Assembly (NCBI GenBank): GCA_031289755.1
Contig: JAITOU010000025.1
Location: 1-64,000 of the forward strand
Origin: Clostridiales bacterium
GTDB lineage: Bacteria; Bacillota; Clostridia; Christensenellales; JAISNN01
DNA length: 64,000 nt
Direction of reading: 5' to 3'
This document shows, piece after piece, positions 48,544-58,051 of this stretch. The notes below the pieces were generated by a model, which did no database searches, had not been told where the DNA came from, and was given only the letters and a program-made list of their open reading frames with translations. How positions within the stretch are numbered: the first letter of the stretch is position 1; every line of letters begins with the position of its first letter. The translations under genes were made by a program, and so were the position numbers.

Positions 48544-49860
48544 ATGTTTTATTATATCGTCACTTACGGATGCCAGATGAACGTCCACGAATCGGAAAAA
48601 ATAGCCGGAATACTCCACAAGGACGGTCACACGGCGTGCGATACCGCCGAAGAAGCGGATTTGATAGTTTTCAACACTTGCTGTATAAGGGATAATGCCG
48701 AAAAAAGAGCGTTAGGCAATATCGGCGCTTTGAAGCAACGCAAAATAACGCAAAAAAATTTAATCATAGCCGTTCTCGGCTGCATGACGCAGCAAAAAGG
48801 CTTCGCAGCTTCGATGAAGGAAAAATATCCGTATGTAGACATCATACTCGGCGCAAACAATTTGCATCTTCTTCCGTATTATCTAAAACTCAACGACAGA
48901 AAAAACTCCTTAAAGATTGAAGATACCGACACTTACGATATAAATATTCCCGTCGATACATTTAGGACGAGCTACCCGAACGCTTGGGTAAACATAATGT
49001 ACGGCTGTAACAATTTTTGTTCATACTGTATCGTGCCGTATGTGCGCGGCAGAGAAATCAGCCGTCCGCCGCGGGAAATAATTAACGAAATAAAATTCCT
49101 TTTGGACGAAGGCTACAAGGAGATAACCTTGCTCGGACAAAACGTCAATTCTTATCTATGCGAAGGCTATAATTTTGCGCGTTTATTGTCCGATATATCC
49201 AAAATAGACAAAAAATTCCGTTTGAGATTTATGACGTCACACCCTAAGGATTTTAATAAAGAAATAATAGACATTATAAAATCTTCCGAAAACATTTGCA
49301 ATCACATACATTTGCCCGTTCAGTCGGGCAGTGACAGAATATTAAAGCTTATGAACCGCAAATACACTTCGGCGCACTATATAAAGCTTGCCGACGCCGT
49401 ATATGAGAATATCGGCGGCGCGCTCATCAGTACCGATTTGATGGTGGGTTTTCCGACCGAAACGGACGGGGATTTTGAAGACACATTGTCGCTTGTCAAG
49501 CGTTGCCGCTTTTCGCAGGCTTTCACCTTTGTCTATTCGCCGCGCTCGGGGACGCTTTCGGCAAGTATGCCCGATATAGACAAAGAGACAAAAAAACACA
49601 GAATAACCGAGCTTATCAAACGTCAGAACGCAATTACAAAGGAAATTTCCGACACATTCAGAGATAAGACCGCCGAGATATTAATCGAGAACGAAAGCGA
49701 CGGCATTTTTACGGGCAGGACGACAAACGGCAAGCTCGTGTCCTTTAAAAAAAGCGGAAGCTATAAGACGGGAGATTTTGCAACCGTTCTCATATCCGTC
49801 TCAAAGTCCGCTTCCTTGACGGGAACTATACTTCTTGACGCAAACCTTGCAAATAAATAA
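48544..49860 (+). CDS. miaB: tRNA-2-methylthio-N6-dimethylallyladenosine synthase
   Basis: 438 residues from ATG 48544; an upstream in-frame ATG at 48505 overlaps the -35 box and is excluded. The N-terminal UPF0004 domain has YIVTYGCQMNVHESEK and NTCCIRDNAEKRA; the radical SAM cluster is MYGCNNFCSYCIVPYVRGRE; a C-terminal TRAM domain ends the protein. It adds the methylthio group at position 2 of i6A37, so it works after MiaA, encoded at 54625. Followed by mutS, a linkage seen in many clostridia. Confidence 0.93.
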   Translation: MFYYIVTYGCQMNVHESEKIAGILHKDGHTACDTAEEADLIVFNTCCIRDNAEKRALGNIGALKQRKITQKNLIIAVLGCMTQQKGFAASMKEKYPYVDIILGANNLHLLPYYLKLNDRKNSLKIEDTDTYDINIPVDTFRTSYPNAWVNIMYGCNNFCSYCIVPYVRGREISRPPREIINEIKFLLDEGYKEITLLGQNVNSYLCEGYNFARLLSDISKIDKKFRLRFMTSHPKDFNKEIIDIIKSSENICNHIHLPVQSGSDRILKLMNRKYTSAHYIKLADAVYENIGGALISTDLMVGFPTETDGDFEDTLSLVKRCRFSQAFTFVYSPRSGTLSASMPDIDKETKKHRITELIKRQNAITKEISDTFRDKTAEILIENESDGIFTGRTTNGKLVSFKKSGSYKTGDFATVLISVSKSASLTGTILLDANLANK

Positions 49861-49934
49861 ACCTTTCGCCGACAATCAAAAAAGCGCGCCGTTAAATGCG
49901 CGCAGGCGGAGTAAGATAAAAAGGATTTGAACAA

Positions 49935-52562
49935 ATGAACAATAAGCTTTCTCCTATGATGGAGCATTATCTTTCCGTAAAGAAGCAATACGGCGACGCT
50001 ATCCTGATGTACAGGCTCGGCGACTTTTACGAAATGTTTTTTGAAGATGCGGTAACGGCGTCGGCTGTTTTGGATTTGACCTTGACGGGACGCGATTGCG
50101 GACTCGATAAGCGTGCCGAAATGTGCGGCGTTCCGTATCACGCAGTGGAAGGATATATCAAAAAGCTGATAGACGCCGGATATAAGGCGGCGATTTGCGA
50201 ACAGCTCAATACGCCGGAAGAAGCAAAGGGCAAAATGGTTGACCGTGCCGTCGTGCGCGTCATCACGCCGGGAACGGTCATCGACGACGCTCTTTTGGAC
50301 GAGAAGAGCGCACGGTATATCGTGTCGGTGTATGTTGACAAGACGGGAGCCGGACTTGCTTATGCCGATATGTCCAGCGGAGAATTTAAATGCCGCGAGA
50401 TACAAAACGCCTGCATCTTAGAGGACTTACTTTTAAATCTCTCTCCGTCGGAAATAATAACCGACGAAGGGGCGTTCGGGTTTGTTTCGTCTATGAAATC
50501 CATCGAAGCGGGCAGACTCGTCAAGCCGCAAAAATATTCTGATTTTGCATATAAATATGCGAACGCCGAAAAAAAATTAAAAAATCAATTTTCGGTTTTT
50601 TCACTCGAAACCTTCGGACTTACCGACAAAAAATATGCCGTGCCGGCTGCCGGCGCGCTTATGGAATATCTTACCGACACGCAAAAACGCCGTTTGGTTC
50701 ATTTTAATAAGATAGTCTTTTTAGAAGACGGTTCGCATATGTTTCTCGACAACAATGCGAGAAGAAATCTCGAATTGACCGAAACGATAAGAGATAAACG
50801 CAAAAACGGAACGCTGCTGTGGCTTTTGGACAAGACCGTCACAAGCATGGGTGCAAGGCGTTTAAAGCAAATTATCGAAAATCCGTTGTACAATGCCGAA
50901 GCCGTCAACGAGCGTTTGGATGCCGTTGAAGAATTGACCAAGAGCGCAAGGCTAAGAGACGGTTTAGCTCAAAATCTAAAAAAAATAAGGGATTTGGAGC
51001 GGCTTGCGGGTAGAATTTCCTACGGAAATCTCACTCCCAGAGATTGTCAGTCGATAGCCGAGACCTTAAACGTCTTGCCGGAAATAAAGACCTTTCTCTC
51101 AAATTTTCACGGTAAATTATTCAAAAAAATCAATGAAAAAATCATGCCGCTCAAAGAAACCCGCGACCTTTTAAACAGAGCCATAGCCGACAATCCGCCT
51201 ACGCTTTTAAAGGACGGCGGATATATAAGAGACGGCTTTGACGAAGAGCTGGATTCTTACAGAAACGCCGGACGAAACGGCAAGGCATTAGTCGCCGAAA
51301 TCGAAACGGCGGAGCGTGCCGCTACCGGCATAAAAAATCTCAAAGTCGCCTTTAACAAGGTTTTCGGATATTATATAGAAATAACAAGCTCGTACAAGGA
51401 CATGACGCCTTACAGGTATATACGCAAGCAAACTATGGTAAACTGCGAAAGATATATAACCGAAGAGCTTAAAGCTTTGGAAGAAAAAATACTCGGCGCG
51501 GAAGAAAAAACCGTCAAAATCGAAGCGAGATTATTCGGCGAAATTAAAGCGGCTCTCATGACGGTCATTCCGTACCTGCAACAAACGGCGGAAGCCCTGA
51601 TAATGCTCGATATAATACTCTCGTTTGGCGTTGTTTCCGTAATACATAATATGGTTAGACCCATAGTGAGCGACAAAATCAAGGAAATATCGATAACCGC
51701 CGGAGTTCACCCCGTCGTTCGCGCTCTTATGAAGAACGACTTTATCCCGAACGACACAAAGCTCGACGCGAACGAAAACCGAACGCTCGTCATCACCGGA
51801 CCGAATATGGCGGGCAAAAGCACATATATGCGTCAAGTGGCGATAATAACGCTTATGGCTCATATAGGCTGCTTTGTTCCGGCAAAGGATGCGCGTATCG
51901 CGCTGACCGACAGAATCTTTACGCGAATCGGCGCGAGCGACGACTTAGGTCTCGGACAAAGTACCTTTATGACGGAAATGATAGAGATGACGGGGATTTT
52001 GAACAGCGCGACGGATAACAGCCTTTTGATATTAGACGAAATCGGCAGGGGTACGTCCACCTACGACGGGCTTTCTATTGCATGGTCTATTCTGGAATAC
52101 TTGTCGGGGCATTCGAGAGCAAAAACGCTTTTTTCGACGCATTATCATGAGATAGCCGAGCTGGAAGGACTCTTGGACGGCATAAAAAATTATAAAATAC
52201 TCGTCAAAGAGACGGGCGATACAATTCAATTTCTGTATAAAATCGCAAGGGGCGGCGCAAATAAAAGCTTCGGCGTCAAGGTCGCTTCGCTTGCGGGCTT
52301 GCCGCAGGAAATAATATCGCGTGCGGAAATTCTGATGAAGAAGCTTGAAGAATCGGACATAAATAAGGACACAAACGCGCTTATGATAGGCAAGCTATCG
52401 TCAAAGAACGGCAAGCAAATGAGCTTTATGGAGCAGGAAACAGACAAGGATAAGGTCAAAAGCGACATTTACAACATTATAAAGGATACAAATCCCGAAA
52501 CCTGCTCACCGCTTCAAGCACTTACGATTTTGAGCAATCTCAAAGAAAAGATAAAAGAATAA
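49935..52562 (+). CDS. mutS: DNA mismatch repair protein MutS
   Basis: 875 residues. The mismatch-reading motif is GDFYEMFFEDA (Phe-x-Glu, residues 31-41); connector, lever and clamp domains follow; the ATPase begins near 615 with Walker A TGPNMAGKSTYMRQ, then DDLGLGQSTFMTEM, LLILDEIGRGTSTYDG and FSTHYHEI. The C-terminal helix-turn-helix is at 800-875. ATP-driven mismatch recognition, partner of MutL 39 nt downstream. Confidence 0.96.
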   Translation: MNNKLSPMMEHYLSVKKQYGDAILMYRLGDFYEMFFEDAVTASAVLDLTLTGRDCGLDKRAEMCGVPYHAVEGYIKKLIDAGYKAAICEQLNTPEEAKGKMVDRAVVRVITPGTVIDDALLDEKSARYIVSVYVDKTGAGLAYADMSSGEFKCREIQNACILEDLLLNLSPSEIITDEGAFGFVSSMKSIEAGRLVKPQKYSDFAYKYANAEKKLKNQFSVFSLETFGLTDKKYAVPAAGALMEYLTDTQKRRLVHFNKIVFLEDGSHMFLDNNARRNLELTETIRDKRKNGTLLWLLDKTVTSMGARRLKQIIENPLYNAEAVNERLDAVEELTKSARLRDGLAQNLKKIRDLERLAGRISYGNLTPRDCQSIAETLNVLPEIKTFLSNFHGKLFKKINEKIMPLKETRDLLNRAIADNPPTLLKDGGYIRDGFDEELDSYRNAGRNGKALVAEIETAERAATGIKNLKVAFNKVFGYYIEITSSYKDMTPYRYIRKQTMVNCERYITEELKALEEKILGAEEKTVKIEARLFGEIKAALMTVIPYLQQTAEALIMLDIILSFGVVSVIHNMVRPIVSDKIKEISITAGVHPVVRALMKNDFIPNDTKLDANENRTLVITGPNMAGKSTYMRQVAIITLMAHIGCFVPAKDARIALTDRIFTRIGASDDLGLGQSTFMTEMIEMTGILNSATDNSLLILDEIGRGTSTYDGLSIAWSILEYLSGHSRAKTLFSTHYHEIAELEGLLDGIKNYKILVKETGDTIQFLYKIARGGANKSFGVKVASLAGLPQEIISRAEILMKKLEESDINKDTNALMIGKLSSKNGKQMSFMEQETDKDKVKSDIYNIIKDTNPETCSPLQALTILSNLKEKIKE

Positions 52563-52600
52563 GCAGGCAAGACGTTTCGGCAATGCTTTAAGGAGAAAAA

Positions 52601-54622
52601 ATGCCCGATATAAATATTTTAGACAGCTCGGTATACAATAAAATTTCCGCCGGAGAAGTGATAGAACGCCCAAGCTCTATCGTCAAGGAATTGATTGAAA
52701 ATTCCATAGACGCGGGAGCTTTTGAGCTGACGGTCGAGATAGAGGAAGGCGGTATAAAAAGCGTCAAGGTTTCGGACAACGGCGCGGGAATCGACGAAAA
52801 AAATATCAAGAAAGCTTTTTTGCCCCATGCGACAAGCAAGATTTTGAAATCCGAAGACTTATTCACGATATCCTCGCTCGGTTTTCGCGGCGAAGCGTTG
52901 GCAAGCATAGCCGCCGTGTCGATAGTCGGCATAACGTCAAAAACCGAAGGACAGGACGCCGCTTGCGCTATGGAGATAAAGGACGGAATATTCGGCGACA
53001 TCAAATATACTGCGGCTAATCGCGGCACGGTCATTACGGTAAACGACCTTTTTTACAATGAACCGCCGCGCTTGAAGTTTCTTAAACGTCCAAAAATCGA
53101 AGAAGGATATATCTCGTCGGTCATTTCAAAATTTATTCTGGCTTATCCCGATGTAGCCTTTACCTACAAAGCCGACGGCAAAATGATATATCAAACAAAG
53201 GGTGCGGGACTCGAAAACGCCGTATATGAAGTATACGGAAAGGAAATCTCGGACAATCTCATTGCCGTCGATTATACAAACGGCTATTCTTCCTTAAAGG
53301 GATATATATCCGTTCCGGGCTATTACAAATCCAATAAAACCTACCAAACGGTTTTTATCAACGGCAGAATCGTCGATAACGCGCTGATATCCGCCGCCGT
53401 ATTAAAGGCTTACGGCGACAATATAATGAAGCGCAATTTTCCTATATTGATTTTGGATATTATCATGCCTTTTGACGAAGTGGACGTCAATGCGCACCCG
53501 ACAAAAAGCGACGTAAGGTTTTCGGACGAAAACAAGGTATTTTCGTTTATATTACACGCCGTTCGGGCAAGGATAAACGATTGCATAAACGGTCGCAGAG
53601 AAATTGCCGCCGATATAACTAAAACCGCTTTGCCCGAAAACAAAGCCGACAAAAAAGAAGACGTCAATCAATATAATGATTTTTGGAACGGCGAAGCTTC
53701 CAAAAAAGCTCCTTTGCAAACACCTGCGGAAGCCGCCGACAAATCGGTTTCTTTTGAAGCCGACAAAGGTCAAAAGCGCACCGATATAAATATCGAAGCA
53801 CTCAAAGCACTCGGGCGCGGCTCTTTTGGCGCACAATTCAGAAGTAATGCAAAAAACACGCTAAACGAGAATACTTCGCCGTTTGTAATACCGCAATACG
53901 GCGCGCCGCAAGCCGATATCAAAATCGGCGTTGCGCCGTACGACGCGCCGTCGGCGCAAAAAACGACCGTATTTGCCGACGCTCCAAAAGACCGCGCCGT
54001 TGTATCCGAAGCGGATATTTTTGAAACAAAAAGCACGGCGTCTAAGACGCGGATATTTGATTTTGTCAACGACGGACGGCTTGTCGGACAGGTTTTGAAT
54101 TGCTATATAATTTTTGAATACTTGAACGAAATGTATTTGATAGATCAGCACGCCGTACATGAACGCATAAATTATGACCGATTAAAAAGCAAGGACAGAA
54201 AAAAGGACAGCCAGATTTTTCTCGTTCCGTATATCTTTTCGCTGAACCATGCGGAAATAAGCATCATCAACGGACTCAAAGATTATTTGTGCGATTTGGG
54301 CTTCGATATAGAATACTTCGGCGGCAACGATTACAAAATCTCCGCTGCACCGATAGATATCGACATCAAAAAATTTATATCGGATTTGTTATCCGAGATA
54401 AAGGACACAAGACAGACGAACGATTATTTAGAAGAAAAAATAATACAAACCGCTTGCAAAAGCTCCATAAAATCCGGCGACGGCTTAAACGCTTTGCAAT
54501 TAAACGAATTTGTAAAGCTCATCAAAAATTCGGATATTGCGCCGACGTGTCCGCACGGACGCCCCGTTTATATAAAGATTTCAAAAAACGACCTTGACAA
54601 AATGTTTAAAAGGATTGTTTGA
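52601..54622 (+). CDS. mutL: DNA mismatch repair protein MutL, endonuclease type
   Basis: 673 residues. N-terminal GHKL ATPase: NKISAGEVIERPSSIVKEL, DNGAGID, HATSKI, GFRGEALASI. A Pro/Ala/Lys-rich linker runs from about 340 to 480. The C-terminal dimer/endonuclease domain holds LIDQHAVHERINYD, where the last acidic residue of DQHA(x)2E(x)4E is Asp in place of Glu, TACKSSIKSGDGL and CPHGRP, the zinc-site motifs of nicking MutL proteins in species without MutH. AAGGAG precedes the ATG. The stop is 2 nt before the miaA start. Confidence 0.95.
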   Translation: MPDINILDSSVYNKISAGEVIERPSSIVKELIENSIDAGAFELTVEIEEGGIKSVKVSDNGAGIDEKNIKKAFLPHATSKILKSEDLFTISSLGFRGEALASIAAVSIVGITSKTEGQDAACAMEIKDGIFGDIKYTAANRGTVITVNDLFYNEPPRLKFLKRPKIEEGYISSVISKFILAYPDVAFTYKADGKMIYQTKGAGLENAVYEVYGKEISDNLIAVDYTNGYSSLKGYISVPGYYKSNKTYQTVFINGRIVDNALISAAVLKAYGDNIMKRNFPILILDIIMPFDEVDVNAHPTKSDVRFSDENKVFSFILHAVRARINDCINGRREIAADITKTALPENKADKKEDVNQYNDFWNGEASKKAPLQTPAEAADKSVSFEADKGQKRTDINIEALKALGRGSFGAQFRSNAKNTLNENTSPFVIPQYGAPQADIKIGVAPYDAPSAQKTTVFADAPKDRAVVSEADIFETKSTASKTRIFDFVNDGRLVGQVLNCYIIFEYLNEMYLIDQHAVHERINYDRLKSKDRKKDSQIFLVPYIFSLNHAEISIINGLKDYLCDLGFDIEYFGGNDYKISAAPIDIDIKKFISDLLSEIKDTRQTNDYLEEKIIQTACKSSIKSGDGLNALQLNEFVKLIKNSDIAPTCPHGRPVYIKISKNDLDKMFKRIV

Positions 54623-54624
54623 TT

Positions 54625-55539
54625 ATGAGTAAAATCATTATCGTTGCCGGACCTACGGCTTCCGGCAAAACCGCGCTTGCGGTCAAGCTTGCCAAGACCT
54701 TTAACGGCGAAGTCATATCGGCGGATTCTATGCAGATATACAAGCGGCTCGATATCGGAACGGCAAAGCCCACGGAGAGCGAAACCGACGGCGTTAAACA
54801 TCATTTGATAGATTTTGTCGAGCCTGACGCGCCGTACAACGCCGCGCTTTATCAAAAAGACGCGAGAAAAATAATCGACGCGCTGATAAAAGCCGATAAA
54901 ACACCGATATTAGCCGGCGGAACGGGGCTTTATATCAACAGCGTCTTGTACGACATGAATTTTGCAAATTCTGATAAAAATCCCGAATTGAGATGCGAGT
55001 TGGAAAAAAAGTACGACAAGGACGGCGGTGCGGCTATGCTCGAAGAGCTTTCGCTAAGCAATCCCGAAGTCGCGGCAAAATTGCACGTCAACGACAAAAA
55101 GCGCGTAGTGAGAGCCTGCGAAACGGCGTTAATCGGAAAAAAAACCGACGGCGACGAATTTAATACAAAGCTGTATTATAACGATTATATATTTGTCACG
55201 CTCAATCCCGACCGTGCAAGGTTATATGCAAAAATCAATGAGCGAACCGACTTGATGTTAAAAAACGGACTGACGCAAGAGGTCAAGGAGCTTATAGATA
55301 CCGGCTTGACCTTCGATATGCAAAGTATGCAATCTATCGGCTATAAAGAATTTGAAGGTTATTTCTTTAAAGGACAACCTTTGGAGAGCGTCGCCGAAAC
55401 GATAAAACAACATACGAGAAATTATGCAAAAAGACAAATTACTTGGTTTAAAAGATATAAGGCAAAACAATTTGACACCTTAGACAATAATTGTCTTGAA
55501 AGTGTTACGGACTTTGTCGGAAGCAGTTTAAAGGCATAA
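54625..55539 (+). CDS. miaA: tRNA dimethylallyltransferase
   Basis: 304 residues from ATG 54625; a TTG two codons earlier is less likely. P-loop IVAGPTASGKTALAVKLA, then ISADSMQIYKRLDIGTAKP, HHLIDFVEPDAPYNAA and GGTGLYINSVLYD, all standard MiaA motifs, plus the C-terminal RNYAKRQITWFKR. It prenylates A37 of tRNAs reading UNN codons, the substrate for MiaB. The ribosome site AAAGGA lies inside the end of mutL. Confidence 0.95.
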   Translation: MSKIIIVAGPTASGKTALAVKLAKTFNGEVISADSMQIYKRLDIGTAKPTESETDGVKHHLIDFVEPDAPYNAALYQKDARKIIDALIKADKTPILAGGTGLYINSVLYDMNFANSDKNPELRCELEKKYDKDGGAAMLEELSLSNPEVAAKLHVNDKKRVVRACETALIGKKTDGDEFNTKLYYNDYIFVTLNPDRARLYAKINERTDLMLKNGLTQEVKELIDTGLTFDMQSMQSIGYKEFEGYFFKGQPLESVAETIKQHTRNYAKRQITWFKRYKAKQFDTLDNNCLESVTDFVGSSLKA

Positions 55540-55547
55540 AGATACTT

Positions 55548-55592
55548 TTGCATAGTATTCTATAAAAAGCCGCTTTTACTTGCATAGTATTC
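55548..55592 (+). repeat. Direct repeat of TTGCATAGTATTC in the miaA-fumarase gap
   Basis: TTGCATAGTATTC occurs at 55548-55560 and 55580-55592, one unit every 32 bp, each followed or preceded by a CGGCTTTTA/CCGCTTTTA segment. The reverse complement GAATACTATGCAA is also at 41452-41464. Confidence 0.7.
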
Positions 55593-55638
55593 CACGATAC
55601 GGCTTTTACGGTTTAAATTTTATAGGAGAAACGGAAAT

Positions 55639-56508
55639 ATGGTAAACGCAAAGCTTACGCAAATAATATATGAGCTAATACGCGGTGCATCGCTGCATTT
55701 GCCGCCGGACGTTATGAACGGTCTCAGGCGCATGGCGGCAATACAAGACACTCCGCTCGCAAAGGAATTGTACGGCTGTATCTTTGACAATCTAAAAAAA
55801 GCCGCCGAGCTTAACCGTCCTATATGTCAGGATACGGGTGCGTTACAGTTTTTTTTGAAGGCAGGCACGGGCTTTCCGTACCTTAACGATACGGAAGACT
55901 CTATAAAGGACGCCGTAAGACAAGCTACCAAAAAAATTCCCCTGCGTCCTAACGTCGTCGAAAGCTTTGAAGAAAAAAACACGGGCGACAATATCGGAAG
56001 CCGTGCGCCGTGGATAGAATGGGAAATCGTGCCGGATAATCAGGATTTGCAAATAACCGTTTATATGGCGGGCGGCGGCTGTTCGCTTACGGGCAGAGCA
56101 AAGGTCTTGATGCCGTTAGAAGGCTATGAAGGTATAGTCAGATACGTCTTCGATACGATAACCGAATGGGGCGTCAATGCTTGTCCGCCGCTTATTGTCG
56201 GTGTCGGGATAGGCACTTGCACCCCTACGGCTGCGGCTCTTTCCAAAAAAGCTCTCTTGCGTCCGATAGGACTTCATAATGCAAATCCGAAAGCACGCGA
56301 TATGGAAGAACGCATGAAGAAAGGTCTTGACAGCATAGGAATAGGGCCGCTCGGAATGTCCGGAAAAGAGAGCCTACTCGCGCTCAATATCGAATATGCC
56401 GCACATCATCCCGCCACTCTCGCCGTAGGTATCAGCGCGGGCTGTTGGGCGACAAGGCGCGGCAAGGTACTCATATCGAAGGACCTTACGGTCAAAAGCG
56501 ACAAATAA
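55639..56508 (+). CDS. Class I fumarate hydratase (Fe-S), alpha subunit
   Basis: 289 residues. N-terminal catalytic half of the class I fumarase/tartrate dehydratase family. Cluster cysteines appear in RPICQDTGALQFF, MAGGGCSLTGRAKVLMP and VGIGTCTPT. It binds a [4Fe-4S] cluster that coordinates fumarate or malate directly and is oxygen-sensitive. AGGAG precedes the ATG. Tartrate dehydratase is a possible alternative, as the family is annotated by homology only. The beta subunit is encoded 22 nt downstream. Confidence 0.9.
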   Translation: MVNAKLTQIIYELIRGASLHLPPDVMNGLRRMAAIQDTPLAKELYGCIFDNLKKAAELNRPICQDTGALQFFLKAGTGFPYLNDTEDSIKDAVRQATKKIPLRPNVVESFEEKNTGDNIGSRAPWIEWEIVPDNQDLQITVYMAGGGCSLTGRAKVLMPLEGYEGIVRYVFDTITEWGVNACPPLIVGVGIGTCTPTAAALSKKALLRPIGLHNANPKARDMEERMKKGLDSIGIGPLGMSGKESLLALNIEYAAHHPATLAVGISAGCWATRRGKVLISKDLTVKSDK

Positions 56509-56530
56509 ACGGTCGGACAAAAGGTGATTT

Positions 56531-57145
56531 ATGCAAAAAAAAATATTGACCACGCCCATAACGGACGACATGATAAAAGACATCAGGATTGGAGATATCA
56601 TATACCTTACGGGTATCGTCGGCACAGCCCGTGACGACGGTCACCGCCGAGTCGTCGAAGGCAACAGACTTCCCGACTTTGATTTGACGGGAACGGCGGT
56701 CATGCACGTCGGACCGATAGTCTTGGGCGACAGAGCGCACGGCTTCGAGATAATAGCAGCCGGTCCGACGACAAGCCGCAGAATGGAGCGTTACGAAAAG
56801 GAATTTATACAAAAAACAGGAGTAAAATTGATAATCGGCAAGGGCGGCATGGGTGAAAAAACCACTGCGGCGTGTAAAGAATTTAAAGCCTTGCACTGCG
56901 TATATCCGGGCGGCTGCGCCGTTTCGGCGGCGACGGCAGTCGAAAGGGTTTTGGGCGTCGAATGGGAAGATTTCGGTATGCCGGAAGCTTTTTGGATTTT
57001 GAAGGTGAAAGAATTAGGACCGCTTATCGTTTCTATCGACACCAACGGCAACAATCTCTTCAAAAAAAACCAAGCGGTTTTTGACAAAAAAAAGGAAGCC
57101 GCTATCGAAGAGGTTTCGGGTCATGTTCATTATTCGCATAAGTAA
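56531..57145 (+). CDS. Class I fumarate hydratase (Fe-S), beta subunit
   Basis: 204 residues, the C-terminal swivel-type domain of class I fumarase as a separate polypeptide. Visible motifs are GDIIYLTGIVGTARDDGHRR, VMHVGPIV, AAGPTTSRRMERYE, GKGGMGEKT, VYPGGCAVSAATAVERV and MPEAFWIL, given in parts. Together with alpha it interconverts fumarate and malate. AAAGGTG precedes the ATG. Confidence 0.92.
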   Translation: MQKKILTTPITDDMIKDIRIGDIIYLTGIVGTARDDGHRRVVEGNRLPDFDLTGTAVMHVGPIVLGDRAHGFEIIAAGPTTSRRMERYEKEFIQKTGVKLIIGKGGMGEKTTAACKEFKALHCVYPGGCAVSAATAVERVLGVEWEDFGMPEAFWILKVKELGPLIVSIDTNGNNLFKKNQAVFDKKKEAAIEEVSGHVHYSHK

Positions 57146-57188
57146 AATATTTGGAGAGTGATTTTTATTAAGCAAGGAGTACACGGGC

Positions 57189-57833
57189 ATGATTGACAAA
57201 AAAGACTTTTTACAGACCTATATACAAATAGAAAGTCAGGTTTTTGTCAGAGCCGACAAAATCAAAAGACACAAAAGCTTAATCGACAGTTTATCGGTCG
57301 GCGAGTCGGCTTTTTCTTTTTTGGATATCGTATATATTTTAAATTCTTTATCCGAAAACAATATTACCATTAGCCGACCGCTTGCCGAAAGGGTTGTTTA
57401 CCCGATTTTGCGTAAAGAAACAGACGCAAATAATTTTGACGCAATCAAGCTTATGCTTATGCTTTATACGAAGTACGGTTACAGCGAAAAAGACAAGTAC
57501 ACGGAGAAATATCTATTGGAGCTTGGTTTTGTTATCAATCCGAACGACAAAGAATTTTTGATTTTGAGCGAGAAATTGCTGAGCAGTTATTTTGAATACA
57601 CATTACACGAGCTTCCGCACGGTATCTTATACGGCGCAGACGGAGCGACGGAAGCGCAGTGCATCGAGCTTTTGAGTTTGTTGGACAGATACGAAATTGT
57701 GTGCAAAAATTTACAAGCCGAACAAAAAGCTTTAATAGATAAATGCCGCTATTATTACGGCGCGTATAAAAATTATTTGCCCGTATATAAAGAGTTTTGC
57801 GGTTTTGCGGATTTTTTAAAGGAACAGCGATAA
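57189..57833 (+). CDS. Unrecognised helical protein
   Basis: 214 residues, no family recognised. It looks all-helical and soluble: no signal peptide or membrane helix. Aromatic and Tyr/Lys-rich (YTKYGYSEKDKYTEKYLLEL, CRYYYGAYKNYLPVYKEFCG). A central HELPHGILYG (about 139-148) is the only unusual motif; it is not HExxH. AAGGAG precedes the ATG. It follows the fumarase beta gene by 43 nt and ends 29 nt before the infC promoter, so it is probably the last gene of the fumarase operon. Confidence 0.75.
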   Translation: MIDKKDFLQTYIQIESQVFVRADKIKRHKSLIDSLSVGESAFSFLDIVYILNSLSENNITISRPLAERVVYPILRKETDANNFDAIKLMLMLYTKYGYSEKDKYTEKYLLELGFVINPNDKEFLILSEKLLSSYFEYTLHELPHGILYGADGATEAQCIELLSLLDRYEIVCKNLQAEQKALIDKCRYYYGAYKNYLPVYKEFCGFADFLKEQR

Positions 57834-57861
57834 AAAATCGTAAAAAATCCTTATTTTTTGA

Positions 57862-57891
57862 TTGACGCGGCGGGATTATGTGTGATATAAT
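57862..57891 (+). promoter_or_regulatory. Promoter of infC-rpmI-rplT
   Basis: TTGACG (57862-57867), 18-bp spacer, TATAAT (57886-57891). Transcription should begin about 57898. Confidence 0.75.
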
Positions 57892-57897
57892 GTCGTA

Positions 57898-58048
57898 TGT
57901 AAAGCAGAAGTAATTCTCACCTTGCGTCGATTGATGGCAACGGTTATTAAAATTCAATAATTTGACGGCTTATTAGTTTGTTTTTTTATGATTTTTATGC
58001 GGAATGCTTTTTGCTTTCCGCTTTTTATTTTTTTTGACGGAGGAAAAG
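57898..58048 (+). ncRNA. infC leader (L20-type autoregulatory leader) with terminator
   Basis: A leader of about 150 nt. It contains AATTCTCACCTTGCGTCGA near 57910-57930, the kind of segment found in Firmicutes infC leaders bound by L20, and ends in an intrinsic terminator: GCGGAA (57999-58004) pairs with TTCCGC (58016-58021), with an inner GC/GC step, then a long T-run up to 58035. Readthrough would be needed to reach infC, as in L20-controlled attenuation. Confidence 0.65.
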
Positions 58049-58051
58049 ATT

